A stretch of DNA of 46,246 nt from DATFEN01 sp035691285 (GTDB taxonomy: Bacteria; Acidobacteriota; Vicinamibacteria; Fen-336). The stretch spans positions 1-46,246 of the forward strand of contig DASSJI010000291.1 of assembly GCA_035691285.1 (NCBI GenBank), in the 5' to 3' direction. Of this stretch, positions 15,180 to 23,285 are shown in pieces; the stretch's first letter is position 1, and every line of letters starts with the position of its first letter. A program made the translations under genes and the position numbers. Under the pieces are notes generated by a model, which was given only the letters and a program-made list of their open reading frames with translations, was not told where the DNA came from and searched no databases.

Positions 15180-16913
15180 TCATCTGGCCGATAGCGCCTC
15201 GCGCCAGTTGCGGCGATCGAGGAACGTCGGCGGCTCCAGAGGACGGCCCTGCGGGAAGCGGCGCGCCTCGCGCCGCGCGCTCCACAGCAGGAGCGGACCC
15301 GCCACGTGGTTCACGAGGCGGGTCAAGGCCCCCATCTCGCGCTCGATCTCCAGGCGGAGCTCCCGGATGCGCTCACCGACCGCGCGGTTGCCCTCGGCCA
15401 GGTACCGCTCCATGGCCCAGAGCGCAGCCCCGTAGCCGCGGGCCAGGGAGGCGCCGGAGCGCGCCACGCGAGCCCGCACGCGTGGGTCGGGATCGTGCCG
15501 GTAGAGGCGCCAGCCCGCGAGCATCGTCCGCATGATCCGGTAGAGGCTGGGGCCGTTGCGCTCGTAGTCGCGCCGGAAGGCGGCGTCGAGCAGCTCCTTC
15601 GAGGCGTCGCGGGGGATGAAGGGATGGGCGAAGTTGAACTTGTACTGCCCGTGAATGTCGGCCAGGTCCACGTCGAGCAGCCGCCCCTCGGCCTCCATCT
15701 CGCGGTAGAGCGGCGTGCCCGGCACCGGCGTGTAGAGCATGAACTGGTGGCAGTCGGCGTCGTGGGCCACGGCGTGCTCGATTTCCTCGCCGATGTTGTC
15801 GACGGTGTGATGAGGCATGCCGATGATGCTCGACCCGTGCACGAGGATGCCGTGCCTCTGCAGCTCGCGCGTGAGCGCGAGCGTGTCCGAGCCCGCGAGC
15901 TTGGCGTAGCCGCTCCTCGGTGACTCGAACCCCAGCCACACCCAGCCGATTCCCAGCTCCACCAGCTCGCGGAGGGTGTACTTCGAGATCGCGTTGGCCG
16001 AGGAGAACACGAAGAGCGTCCAGGCCTTGGCCTCGGCCTTCATGCGCTCGAGCAGCTCCAGGGCTCGCCTTCGGTACAGTAGGAAGTTCTCGTCCATCAT
16101 GAAGAACGACTGCACGCCCAGTGTCGCCTCCGCCTCGCACATCACGCGGAACAGCTCGTCTCCCCGCTCGAAGAAGTTGAAGAATTTGCCCTTGCCGCCG
16201 AAGAAGGCCGAGGTCGTGCAGAAGTTGCACCCCATCGGACAGCCCACCGACGGGATGATGGTCGCCGCCGGGTCGCCTCCGCCGCGCGGCACCGGCAGGC
16301 CCAGCAGGCGGAAGCCGACCGAGGACGGAATCAGCGGGTGCTCGACCGGCCGGTCGACGTTCTCGCCGAGGAATGCGCGACACCAGGAAACGCCCTCCCC
16401 TCTCACAATGTGGTCGGCGTCGATGAGGCGTTCGATGCCGGGGATCGCCGTCACGTGGCCGCCCACGACGAGCGTGGAGTGCTTCGAATGCTCGCGGACC
16501 AGGCGGCACATCTCGCGCACCTTGGCGAGGTTCACCACGATCCCCGAGACGCCGATCACGTCGTAGCGCTGATCGCGGATCTCGCGCACGAAGCGCTCGC
16601 GCGTGGGGAAGTCGAGCACGCTGCACGGGGCTTCGATGTTGCGCTGGATGAAGAGGAGCCCCCACGAGCGGTGGGACATCCTGAGCGAGAAGGGCCCCTG
16701 CATGCGCGTCACCTGGTTGTGATACAGCTCCATCGGGTTGATGGCCCGGCTCCCGTACTCGTCGTCGCGCGTGAAGGGGCCGAACACGCTGGTGAGCAGC
16801 ACCCGCGCCCTCGTGCCGAGCGGGTGGACGACGGGCGGATCGACGCGGTTCGGCTTCACGGTGCCTTCGCCTCCGGCCGACGCTAGCACTCGCCCGCGGG
16901 CGGCGAATGTCAC
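15180..16913 (-). CDS. B12-binding radical SAM protein
   Basis: The 577-residue product has a cobalamin-binding Rossmann domain around residues 100-175 (DVIGVSGIVVNLAKV, TLVVGGHVTAIPG) followed by a radical SAM domain with CX3CX2C at Cys225, Cys229 and Cys232 (GCPMGCNFCTTSAFFGG). Typical B12-radical SAM segments follow (FFMMDENFLLYRRR, GSSIIGMPHHTVDNI, YTPVPGTPLY). Such enzymes methylate unactivated carbons or phosphinates, or act in hopanoid and natural-product maturation. The substrate is unknown. ATG at 16913 gives the longest form; GTG at 16859 has GGAGG upstream and may be the real start. Palindrome D is 32 nt from the ATG and shared with the divergent TPR gene. Confidence 0.85.
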   Translation of the reverse strand: MTFAARGRVLASAGGEGTVKPNRVDPPVVHPLGTRARVLLTSVFGPFTRDDEYGSRAINPMELYHNQVTRMQGPFSLRMSHRSWGLLFIQRNIEAPCSVLDFPTRERFVREIRDQRYDVIGVSGIVVNLAKVREMCRLVREHSKHSTLVVGGHVTAIPGIERLIDADHIVRGEGVSWCRAFLGENVDRPVEHPLIPSSVGFRLLGLPVPRGGGDPAATIIPSVGCPMGCNFCTTSAFFGGKGKFFNFFERGDELFRVMCEAEATLGVQSFFMMDENFLLYRRRALELLERMKAEAKAWTLFVFSSANAISKYTLRELVELGIGWVWLGFESPRSGYAKLAGSDTLALTRELQRHGILVHGSSIIGMPHHTVDNIGEEIEHAVAHDADCHQFMLYTPVPGTPLYREMEAEGRLLDVDLADIHGQYKFNFAHPFIPRDASKELLDAAFRRDYERNGPSLYRIMRTMLAGWRLYRHDPDPRVRARVARSGASLARGYGAALWAMERYLAEGNRAVGERIRELRLEIEREMGALTRLVNHVAGPLLLWSARREARRFPQGRPLEPPTFLDRRNWREALSAR

Positions 16914-16945
16914 AGTTCTGCATTAGTTCCCGGGCCGCAACCGAC

Positions 16946-16959
16946 ATGACGGCCGTCAT
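16946..16959. promoter_or_regulatory. Fnr/Dnr-type palindrome D, B12-radical SAM/TPR divergon
   Basis: ATGAC-GGCC-GTCAT, perfect 14-bp palindrome including its centre, sits 32 nt from ATG 16913 on one side and 65 nt from GTG 17025 on the other. The same core TGACGGCCGTCA occurs in site B. Confidence 0.66.
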
Positions 16960-17024
16960 AGGCCCCTCGGGGAAGATCGGGCGTCATTCCCACCCATGGG
17001 TTCGGACCCCGAACGGAGCGATGC

Positions 17025-17769
17025 GTGTCGGCATCCGCCGATGCCCTCCTGATCGCAGTGCTGCTCTTCGGCAGCGCGACCCCGGCGGCTCCGGCTTCCG
17101 TCGAGGGAGGCCCGGACCTGCTCGCGCAGGCAAACGCGGCCCTCGACGCACGCCGCTTCCGGGAAGCCGTCCGGCTCTTCGAGGAAGCCGCCGCCGCGTG
17201 GCCGGAAAGACCCGAGGTGTTCTACGGCCTCGGGCGGGCCTACTGGGGACCGGACCGGCTGTATCCCATCTCCGCGGGCAAGGCCATCGACGCCTTTGCC
17301 CGGGCGCTCCTGCTCGTCGGCGGCAAGAACCCTGCGCTCGAAACCCCGATCCTGGAGGCGCTCGTCGTGGTCTTCCTCCGCAGCGAGCGGGTCAGCGAGG
17401 CGCGGTCGATCTACGTGAAGCTCCTCGAGCGGGAGACTCGGCCGGAGCGCCTCAACTACATGAAGACCCAGATCGGCGAGATCGACCTGGACCTCGGTGC
17501 CTTCGAGCCCGACGAGGTGACGATCACCAATCGGTCCCGCCCCCAGCCATGCTGCGATCGTCGCCTTCATCGAGGAACCCTGCGGCGGCGCTCACGGCAC
17601 GCGCTGCCCCGTGTGCCGCCTGCCGGCGCCTGCACTCGAGGCGGTCGACGCCGAGCTGGCCCGCGTCATGGAACACGACCACCCCGGCTTCCGCGCAGAG
17701 CAGGGCTGCTGCCCGCGTTGCCGGGAGGTCTACGAGACGCTGCCCGTCATCCCCGCCGCCTCGATCTGA
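17025..17769 (+). CDS. Exported TPR protein with C-terminal double CxxC module, apparent +1 frameshift
   Basis: The gene begins at GTG 17025 (GGAG about 8 nt before) with a signal peptide (SADALLIAVLLFGSATPAAPA) and TPR-like helices up to GEIDLDLGAFEPDEVTITN. After about 17530 that frame loses coding character. The +1 frame then reads SHAAIVAFIEEPCGG, TRCPVCRLPAPALEAVDAEL and CCPRCREVYETLPVIPAASI before TGA at 17769, with strong GC3 bias and two CxxC pairs like a zinc ribbon. No start codon opens that second frame after its preceding TGA. The junction contains CGCCCCCAG, so one extra C in the run explains everything. It is either a sequencing/assembly error or a recent mutation. Function unknown. 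Confidence 0.62.
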
Positions 17770-18363
17770 TCAGTGCTCGTGCGCTCCGCGCTCGTGTGAC
17801 GCCGGGCGGCTCGCGTCCAGATCGAGCCGCTCGGCGTAGTGGACGAACTCGACATAGGCCGCCACGAAGGCCCGGCCGCCCTCGATGCTGTCGTCCGCGT
17901 GGCGCCGCGCCTTGAGCACGCGCGCGAACCGCTCCCGCAGACCGCTCTCCATCCCCTGGCGGAGCAGGGCGACCAGCGCCTCCACGGACCCCTCGGCCAG
18001 GGCCTGATCGGAGGCGAGGATGGCGGGCTCGACGGCGGTCCCCGCCGGCTTGAGGCCGGTGAAGGCCGCTCCTTCTCCCTCGCGGTGGACGCGGACGACG
18101 GTCTCGAAGAAGTAGAGATCGGCCAGCTCGCGGCTCTCCGGTCCAGCCTCGCGCACGGCGGCGGCGCGAGCGAAGGCCTCGCGGACCTCGGCCTCGCGGT
18201 CGGGGCCGACCCATTTCAGGGCCGGCCGGACATCCCGGGACTCGAGGGCCGTTCGGGCATCCCGAACGACGGGGCCGTCCAGCGTGTCGCAGTGGGCCAG
18301 CGCCCGAGCGGGGACCGCCGCCATCGCCGCCGCGAGCAGGATCCTCGGGAGTGCCCCCTTCAT
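17770..18363 (-). CDS. Exported DUF6448-like protein
   Basis: The product is 197 residues from the ATG at 18363, with GGGAGG upstream. A signal peptide ends at ALA, giving a mature N-terminus HCDTLDGPVV. That motif, with DARTALESRDVRPALKWV, ELADLYFFETVVRVHREGEGAAFTGL and a His-rich end (HERGAHEH), matches the DUF6448 family as I recall it. The HCD start and terminal histidines could bind a metal or heme, but no role is established. Palindrome E lies 49 nt upstream and is shared with the divergent ring-reductase operon. The gene converges tail to tail with the TPR/CxxC gene. Confidence 0.75.
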   Translation of the reverse strand: MKGALPRILLAAAMAAVPARALAHCDTLDGPVVRDARTALESRDVRPALKWVGPDREAEVREAFARAAAVREAGPESRELADLYFFETVVRVHREGEGAAFTGLKPAGTAVEPAILASDQALAEGSVEALVALLRQGMESGLRERFARVLKARRHADDSIEGGRAFVAAYVEFVHYAERLDLDASRPASHERGAHEH

Positions 18364-18412
18364 TCCTCCCCTCCCCATCGCCCAAGCGTCGATCGCGCCC
18401 TCGCGGCCCCCT

Positions 18413-18426
18413 ATGACGCCTGTCAT
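18413..18426. promoter_or_regulatory. Fnr/Dnr-type palindrome E, DUF6448/ring-reductase divergon
   Basis: ATGAC-GCCT-GTCAT is centred in the 110-bp divergent spacer, 49 nt from ATG 18363 and 47 nt from ATG 18474. It places the seven-gene reductase operon under the same apparent regulator as the oxidase operon. Confidence 0.66.
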
Positions 18427-18473
18427 GAGCGCCGGCCCGCTCGGGACTTAGCCTCGGACGAGCACACGCGAGC

Positions 18474-19634
18474 ATGGCGACCCCGCTCGACGACTCCCTG
18501 GCGCGCTGCCGGACCCTGCTCGAGACTCCCCTCGCCGAGGTCGCCGGGGGCTGGAAGTGCGCGCACCCGGGCGGCAGCGTCATCGGCTGCTTCCCCGTCT
18601 ACACGCCGGCCGAGCTGATCCACGCCAGCGGAGCGCTTCCGCTGGGCGTGCTGGGGGCCGGCAACCAGGTCGAGATCGCCCACGCCGACGCGCGCTTCCA
18701 GAGCTTCGTGTGCTCGATCGTCAAGAGCACGCTGGAGCTGGGCCTGACCTCCCGTCTCGACGGCGTGGATGCCATGGTCTTCCACTCCATCTGCGACCCG
18801 GCCCGCAACCTCGCCAGCGTCTTCAAGCGCAACTTCCCCGGCGTCCCCGTCTTCTACTTGCACCTGCCCCAGAACATGGGGGCGCGGGCGGTGGAGTACC
18901 TGGATGCCGAGTACCGCCGCTTCCTCGCCGGTCTTGCCGAGCTGAACGGGCGTGCCGCGACGGCAGACGACCTGCGCTCGAGCCTCGCGCTCTTCGACAC
19001 GTGGCGAGCCCTCGTCCGGGGGCTGTACCGGGTCCGCGCCGGATCCCCCGAGAAGCTGTCGGCGGCCGAGTGCTATGCCCTGGTGCGGGCGGGCACGCTG
19101 ATGCCCGTGGAGGAGCACGCGGCGCTGCTCGGCGCCGCGCTGCCCGCGCTCGAGGCGCGCCCGGCCCGCCCGAAGGACCGCATCCGAGTGGTGCTGGAGG
19201 GGTCCTTCTGCGAGCAGCCGCCCCTGGAGCTGATCGAGCGCCTCGAGGAGGCGGGCTGCTACCTGGTCGACGACGACTTCCTGCTCGGCTGGCGCTTCTT
19301 CGGACAGGACGTCGGCGCTGGCAGCGGCGATCCCGTGCGCGCGCTGGCCGAGGCCTACGTCGACGCGAGCGTCTACTCGGGCATCAAGCACGACCTGCGC
19401 GAGCCGAAGGCGAAGCACCTGCTCGACAAGGTGCGCGCCCTGCGCGCCGATGCAGTCGTGATCCTGGCCGCGAAGTTCTGCGAGCCGGCGCTCTTCGACT
19501 ACGCCCTCTATCGGAAGGCCCTGGACGAGGCGCGCATCCCCCATTTGTTCCTGGAGTTCGAGGAGAAGGCCTGGGTCTTCGACCGCCTCCGCTCCGAGGT
19601 CGAGACCTTCGTCGAGTCGATGCTGTTCGCCTGA
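18474..19634 (+). CDS. Benzoyl-CoA reductase-like catalytic subunit (BcrC/BadD/HgdB family)
   Basis: The 386-residue product matches the usual BcrC length. Candidate [4Fe-4S] ligands are Cys39 (GSVIGCFPVYTPAELIHA), Cys80, Cys107 (HSICDPARN), Cys246 (EGSFCEQPP) and Cys336 (AKFCEPALFDYALY). The end reads PHLFLEFEEKAWVF..VETFVESMLFA, as in class I reductase small catalytic subunits. The family transfers single electrons at very low potential to an aromatic acyl-CoA or a 2-hydroxyacyl-CoA. It is the first gene of a seven-gene operon and is followed by the larger partner. Two distinct activator genes downstream favour a reductase over a simple dehydratase; substrate specificity is inferred. Confidence 0.85.
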   Translation: MATPLDDSLARCRTLLETPLAEVAGGWKCAHPGGSVIGCFPVYTPAELIHASGALPLGVLGAGNQVEIAHADARFQSFVCSIVKSTLELGLTSRLDGVDAMVFHSICDPARNLASVFKRNFPGVPVFYLHLPQNMGARAVEYLDAEYRRFLAGLAELNGRAATADDLRSSLALFDTWRALVRGLYRVRAGSPEKLSAAECYALVRAGTLMPVEEHAALLGAALPALEARPARPKDRIRVVLEGSFCEQPPLELIERLEEAGCYLVDDDFLLGWRFFGQDVGAGSGDPVRALAEAYVDASVYSGIKHDLREPKAKHLLDKVRALRADAVVILAAKFCEPALFDYALYRKALDEARIPHLFLEFEEKAWVFDRLRSEVETFVESMLFA

Positions 19635-19643
19635 GAGGTGAGC

Positions 19644-20906
19644 GTGGGTCGCTACCAGGACCGGATGCACCTGCTTCAGAAGGACATGATGGCCCGCTAC
19701 TACGCCGAGCTGCAGGTCTCCGCCGAGGGAGGCGGCGAGAAGGCCGCCTACATGCTCGTGAGCGGCAACCCGGTGGAGCTGGTGCGGGCCTTCGGCCTGC
19801 TGCCGGTCTTCCCCGAGGTCAACGCCCTGCAGCTCGCCGTGAAGAAGCAGGCGCTGCCCTTCATCCAGAAGGCCGAGGAGCTGGGCTACTCCATCGACAA
19901 CTGCGCCTACGTGAAGGCCGACATCGGCTGCTACCTCTCCGGACGCAAGACCCCGCTCGGCGAGATCCCGCGGCCCTCCCTGATCCTGTGCAACTACGTC
20001 GGCTGCAACGTCTATCTCCAGTGGTTCGAGCACCTCGCCGAGTACGACCCGACGCCGATCTTCAACCTCGACATCCCCTTCACGCGGCTCGACCACGGCG
20101 AGCCGGCCGCCGAGGACGTCGCCTACGTCGTGCGCCAGCTCGAGGACCTCGTCGCGGTCTGCGAGGGCCTGACCGGCCGCGCGCTGGACGAGGCGCGCCT
20201 GCGCCGCGTGGTGGAGCTGTCCGCGGAGACGGGCGAGCTGTGGTCGCAGGTCAAGGCCCTGACCCGGCGCCGGCCGTCCCCCTTCGACGCCTACTTCGAC
20301 TCCGTCACGATGATGGCGCCGCTTTACTGCCTGCGCGGCACCGAGGAGTGCCGCGACTTCTTCCGGGCCGCCGTCGACGAGCTGACGGAGAGGGCGGACG
20401 CCGGCCAGGGCCCGCTGCCCGAGGAGCGCTTCCGGATCGTGGTCGAGGGGCCTCCACCCTGGCCCTACCTCAGGACCTTCCGCGACATGTTCTCGCGCTG
20501 GGGGGCCGTGGCGGTGGCCTCGACCTACTCGACCGTGGGCGGGCTCTGGGAGTTCGGCTTCCGCCACGACCCCGACAAGCCCTTGGAATCCATCGCCCGT
20601 CACATGCTCCAGTGGAACCTCACGAACCGGAACTTCCTCCAGCGCTACGACCAGATCCGGCGCTACGTGGAGGAGTGGGAGGCGGACGCCCTGGTGATCC
20701 ACTCCGTGAAGAGCTGCCGGCTGTTCTCGGCGGGACAAGGCGACATGCGCGAGTACTTCACCAAGGAGCTGGGCGTCCCCACCCTGCTCGTCGAGTCGGA
20801 CCTCCAGGACCCCCGCTACTTCTCCGAGGCCCAGATGAAGAACCGGGTCGACGCCTTCTTCGAGTCCCTTTCCCACCGCCGTGCCGTCACGGGAGCCGCG
20901 TCTTGA
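19644..20906 (+). CDS. Benzoyl-CoA reductase-like catalytic subunit (BcrB/BadE family)
   Basis: The product is about 420 residues from GTG 19644 (GTG 19638 is also possible; GAGAGG precedes). Motifs YSIDNCAYVKADIGCYLSG, NYVGCNVYLQWFEHLAEY and HSVKSCRLFSAGQGD carry conserved cysteines expected to hold a [4Fe-4S] cluster, and VESDLQDPRYFSEAQMKNR resembles the end of BcrB. With the preceding subunit it should form the active-site heterodimer that receives electrons from the ATPase component. Its stop codon overlaps the TTG start of the first activator gene, showing translational coupling. Members annotated as 2-hydroxyglutaryl-CoA dehydratase subunits are the main alternative. Confidence 0.85.
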   Translation: MGRYQDRMHLLQKDMMARYYAELQVSAEGGGEKAAYMLVSGNPVELVRAFGLLPVFPEVNALQLAVKKQALPFIQKAEELGYSIDNCAYVKADIGCYLSGRKTPLGEIPRPSLILCNYVGCNVYLQWFEHLAEYDPTPIFNLDIPFTRLDHGEPAAEDVAYVVRQLEDLVAVCEGLTGRALDEARLRRVVELSAETGELWSQVKALTRRRPSPFDAYFDSVTMMAPLYCLRGTEECRDFFRAAVDELTERADAGQGPLPEERFRIVVEGPPPWPYLRTFRDMFSRWGAVAVASTYSTVGGLWEFGFRHDPDKPLESIARHMLQWNLTNRNFLQRYDQIRRYVEEWEADALVIHSVKSCRLFSAGQGDMREYFTKELGVPTLLVESDLQDPRYFSEAQMKNRVDAFFESLSHRRAVTGAAS

Positions 20907-21721
20907 AGCGGCCGGTCGCCGCGGGCGTCGACGTCGGCTCGACCCAGACCAAGGCCGTCGTCCTCGACGCCGAGCGCCGCGTGGTGGCCCGCTCGCTGGT
21001 GGAGACCGGCGCCAACGTCTCCCGGGCTGCGGAGCGCGCCTTCGAAGCCGCCCTGGACGCCGGCGGCCTCGCCCCCGACGACGTCGCCGCCGTCGTCGGC
21101 ACCGGCTACGGCCGCTACAAGGTGAGCTTCGGCGACGCCCAGGTCACGGAGATCGGCTGCCACGCCCGAGGCGCGCAGTGGCTCTTCCCCGGCACCCGCA
21201 CCGTCATCGACATGGGCGGGCAGGACGTGAAGGGCATCCGCGTCGGCGACCAGGGCGACGTGCGGGACTTCGTGATGAACGACAAGTGCGCCGCCGGCAC
21301 GGGGCGCTTCCTCGCGAGCGCCGCGGAAGCCCTGAGCCTGCCCCTCGACGCGATCGGGTCGATCGCCCTCTGCGCGACGAGCCCGGTCCGGCTCTCGACG
21401 GTGTGCGCTGTCTTCGTCGAATCCGACGTGCTCTCGTATCTCGCCGCGGGACGCAGCGTCGAGGACATCCTGGGCGGCGTGCACTCGGCGATCGCGGCGC
21501 GCACCGTGGCCCTCGTACGACGCGTTGGTCTCGAGCCCGAGATCACGTTCACCGGGGGCGTGTCGCGCAACGTCGGGATGGTCCACGCCCTGGAGGCCAA
21601 GCTCGGGATGAAGCTCAACGTGGGGACCGACGCCGCCTACACCGGGGCGCTCGGCGCGGCCCTCTTCGCCCTGGAGCGGGCACAGGCGGGCGTCCCCCGC
21701 GCCGGCCTGGCCGCCTCCTGA
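20903..21721 (+). CDS. ATPase/activator subunit of benzoyl-CoA reductase type (BcrD/BadG-like)
   Basis: The product is 272 residues from a TTG at 20903 overlapping the previous stop. It is an ASKHA-fold ATPase: AAGVDVGSTQTKAVVLD (phosphate 1), VIDMGGQDVKGI (phosphate 2) and TFTGGVSRNVGMV (adenosine). Cys129 (NDKCAAGTGRFL) and Cys168 (TVCAVFVESDVLS) are the ligands of the cluster shared across the dimer. It hydrolyses ATP to push electrons from ferredoxin into the catalytic subunits. The sequence GGQDVK is the D-type form. The next gene starts in its stop codon (TGATG). Confidence 0.88.
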   Translation: MKRPVAAGVDVGSTQTKAVVLDAERRVVARSLVETGANVSRAAERAFEAALDAGGLAPDDVAAVVGTGYGRYKVSFGDAQVTEIGCHARGAQWLFPGTRTVIDMGGQDVKGIRVGDQGDVRDFVMNDKCAAGTGRFLASAAEALSLPLDAIGSIALCATSPVRLSTVCAVFVESDVLSYLAAGRSVEDILGGVHSAIAARTVALVRRVGLEPEITFTGGVSRNVGMVHALEAKLGMKLNVGTDAAYTGALGAALFALERAQAGVPRAGLAAS

Positions 21722-22515
21722 TGATCGCCGCGGGAATCGACGTGGGCTCGAAGGCCACGAAGGCCGTGGTGGTGGACGCCGATCGCCGCATCCTCGGTCG
21801 CGGCGTCGCGCGGACGCGCCCGGATTTCCCCGGCGTGGCCGCGGAGGCCCTCGGCGCCGCGCTCCGCGCCGCCGGTCTCGACGCCGACGCCTGCGACTAC
21901 GTGGCGACGACCGGCTTCGGCCGCTACAGCGTGCCGAGCCGGGACCTGCAGATCACCGAGATCACCTGCGCCGCCCAGGGCAGCGCGTTCCTGTTCCCCG
22001 CCACGGCCTCGGTCCTCGACATCGGCGCCCAGAGCACGCGGGCCGTCGGCCTGCGCGACCACGGCCGGGTGCGGGAGTTCAAGAGCAACGACAAGTGCGC
22101 GGCGGGAGCCGGCGGCTTCCTGGAGCGGGCGGCGCGCTATCTCGAGGTGCCCCTGGACGAGCTCGGCGAGCTGTCGCTGCGCGCGACCAGCCCGCAGCCG
22201 ATCTCCAGCGTGTGCGCCGTGCTGGCCGAGTCCGAGATCATCAACCACGTCAGCGCCGGGCAGTCCGTCGAGAACATCGTGCGCGGGATCCACGAAGCGC
22301 TGGCGGCGCGGGCGTCGACGCTCCTGGCGCGGGTCGGGCTCGCCGCCGAGCTGACGCTGGTCGGCGGGGTGGCGCGGCAGCGGGGCATGGTCAAGGCCCT
22401 GGAGGACGCGACCGCGCTGCGCGTCAACGTGCCCGAGGAGCCGGAGACGGTGGCGGCGCTGGGCGCCGCGCTTCTGGCCATGAGCCGTCTCGAAAGGAAG
22501 GCGCGCGATGCCTGA
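21721..22515 (+). CDS. ATPase/activator subunit of benzoyl-CoA reductase type (BcrA/BadF-like, compact)
   Basis: The product is 264 residues from an ATG at 21721 overlapping the upstream stop. It has the same ASKHA motifs as its neighbour (IDVGSKATKAVVVD, VLDIGAQSTRAVGL, TLVGGVARQRGMV) and cluster cysteines 126 (SNDKCAAGAGGFL) and 165 (SSVCAVLAESEII). GAQ in place of GGQ is the A-type form. BcrA of Thauera carries a long N-terminal extension (about 440 residues in total); this protein lacks it, as in more compact Azoarcus-type or activator-like forms. Two non-identical activators imply a heterodimer, a hallmark of class I benzoyl-CoA reductases. Confidence 0.86.
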   Translation: MIAAGIDVGSKATKAVVVDADRRILGRGVARTRPDFPGVAAEALGAALRAAGLDADACDYVATTGFGRYSVPSRDLQITEITCAAQGSAFLFPATASVLDIGAQSTRAVGLRDHGRVREFKSNDKCAAGAGGFLERAARYLEVPLDELGELSLRATSPQPISSVCAVLAESEIINHVSAGQSVENIVRGIHEALAARASTLLARVGLAAELTLVGGVARQRGMVKALEDATALRVNVPEEPETVAALGAALLAMSRLERKARDA

Positions 22516-22525
22516 AGGAGCTGCG

Positions 22526-23278
22526 ATGGATCTCCTCGACAAGTTCGCGTTCGTGACCGGAGCCGGGCGCGGGATCGGCCGCGCCATCGCCCTCGCCCTC
22601 GCCCGCCAGGGGGCCCGGGTGGCGCTCCTGGACATCGACGCGGCGGCCGGAGAGGGCGTGAGGTGCGAGGTCGCGAGGGCGGGAGGCCATGCCCTGGCCC
22701 TGGGCGCGGACGTCACTTGCCGGGACGAGGTCGAGGCCGCCGTGGCGACGGCCCTGGAGGCCTTCGGCGCCATCGACATCCTCGTGAACAACGCCGGCTG
22801 GGACCGGGTCGAGCCGTTCCTCGAGAGCGAGGAGGACACCTGGAACCGCATCATCGACCTCAACTTCAAGGGCGCGCTCTACACCTGCAAGGCCGTCCTG
22901 CCCCACATGGTGGCCCGCGGATCGGGCAAGGTGGTGAACATCTCCTCCGACGCCGGCCGCGGCGGATCGCTGGGGCAGGCCGTGTACTCGGGCACCAAGG
23001 GCGCGCTGATCGCGTTCTCGAAGACGCTCGCCCGCGAGCTGGCCCGCCACAGGATCAACGTCAACGTGGTGTGCCCCGGTCTCACCGACACGGCGCTGTT
23101 CGCGGCGTGCCACGAGCGGATGCCCAAGGTCATGGACGCGGTCACGAAGGCGATCCCCTGGGGACGGATCGGCAGGCCCGAGGAGGTCGCCGAGGCGGTG
23201 GCGTTCCTGGCCTCCGCGCGGGCCGACTACATCACGGGCCAGACGCTGTCCGTGAGCGGCGGCCTGACCATGATGTGA
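22526..23278 (+). CDS. BadH-like short-chain dehydrogenase (2-hydroxycyclohexanecarboxyl-CoA dehydrogenase type)
   Basis: The product is 250 residues from ATG 22526, with AAGGAG 6 nt upstream; ATG 22508 overlaps the preceding gene and has no such site. It has the SDR cofactor loop TGAGRGIGRA (11-20), VNNAGWD (88-94), catalytic Ser140/141, Tyr154 and Lys158 (YSGTK), and VNVVCPGLTDTALF. It ends SVSGGLTMM. The NNAGWD and SGGLTM signatures closely recall BadH of Rhodopseudomonas, which oxidises 2-hydroxycyclohexanecarboxyl-CoA to the 2-keto compound with NAD. The Asp at the end of beta-2 (LLDID) favours NAD over NADP. The substrate is inferred from similarity and operon context. Confidence 0.83.
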   Translation: MDLLDKFAFVTGAGRGIGRAIALALARQGARVALLDIDAAAGEGVRCEVARAGGHALALGADVTCRDEVEAAVATALEAFGAIDILVNNAGWDRVEPFLESEEDTWNRIIDLNFKGALYTCKAVLPHMVARGSGKVVNISSDAGRGGSLGQAVYSGTKGALIAFSKTLARELARHRINVNVVCPGLTDTALFAACHERMPKVMDAVTKAIPWGRIGRPEEVAEAVAFLASARADYITGQTLSVSGGLTMM

Positions 23279-23285
23279 GGAGACG

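Noticed and set aside
18423..20876. Minus-strand open frame of about 817 codons opposite the reductase subunits
   Set aside because: Antisense shadow; the plus strand has clear BcrC/BcrB motifs and ribosome binding sites.
18474..22515. 2-hydroxyglutaryl-CoA dehydratase with activator
   Set aside because: Kept as an alternative only: two different activator genes and the BadH- and Dch-like neighbours fit a benzoyl-CoA-reductase type better.
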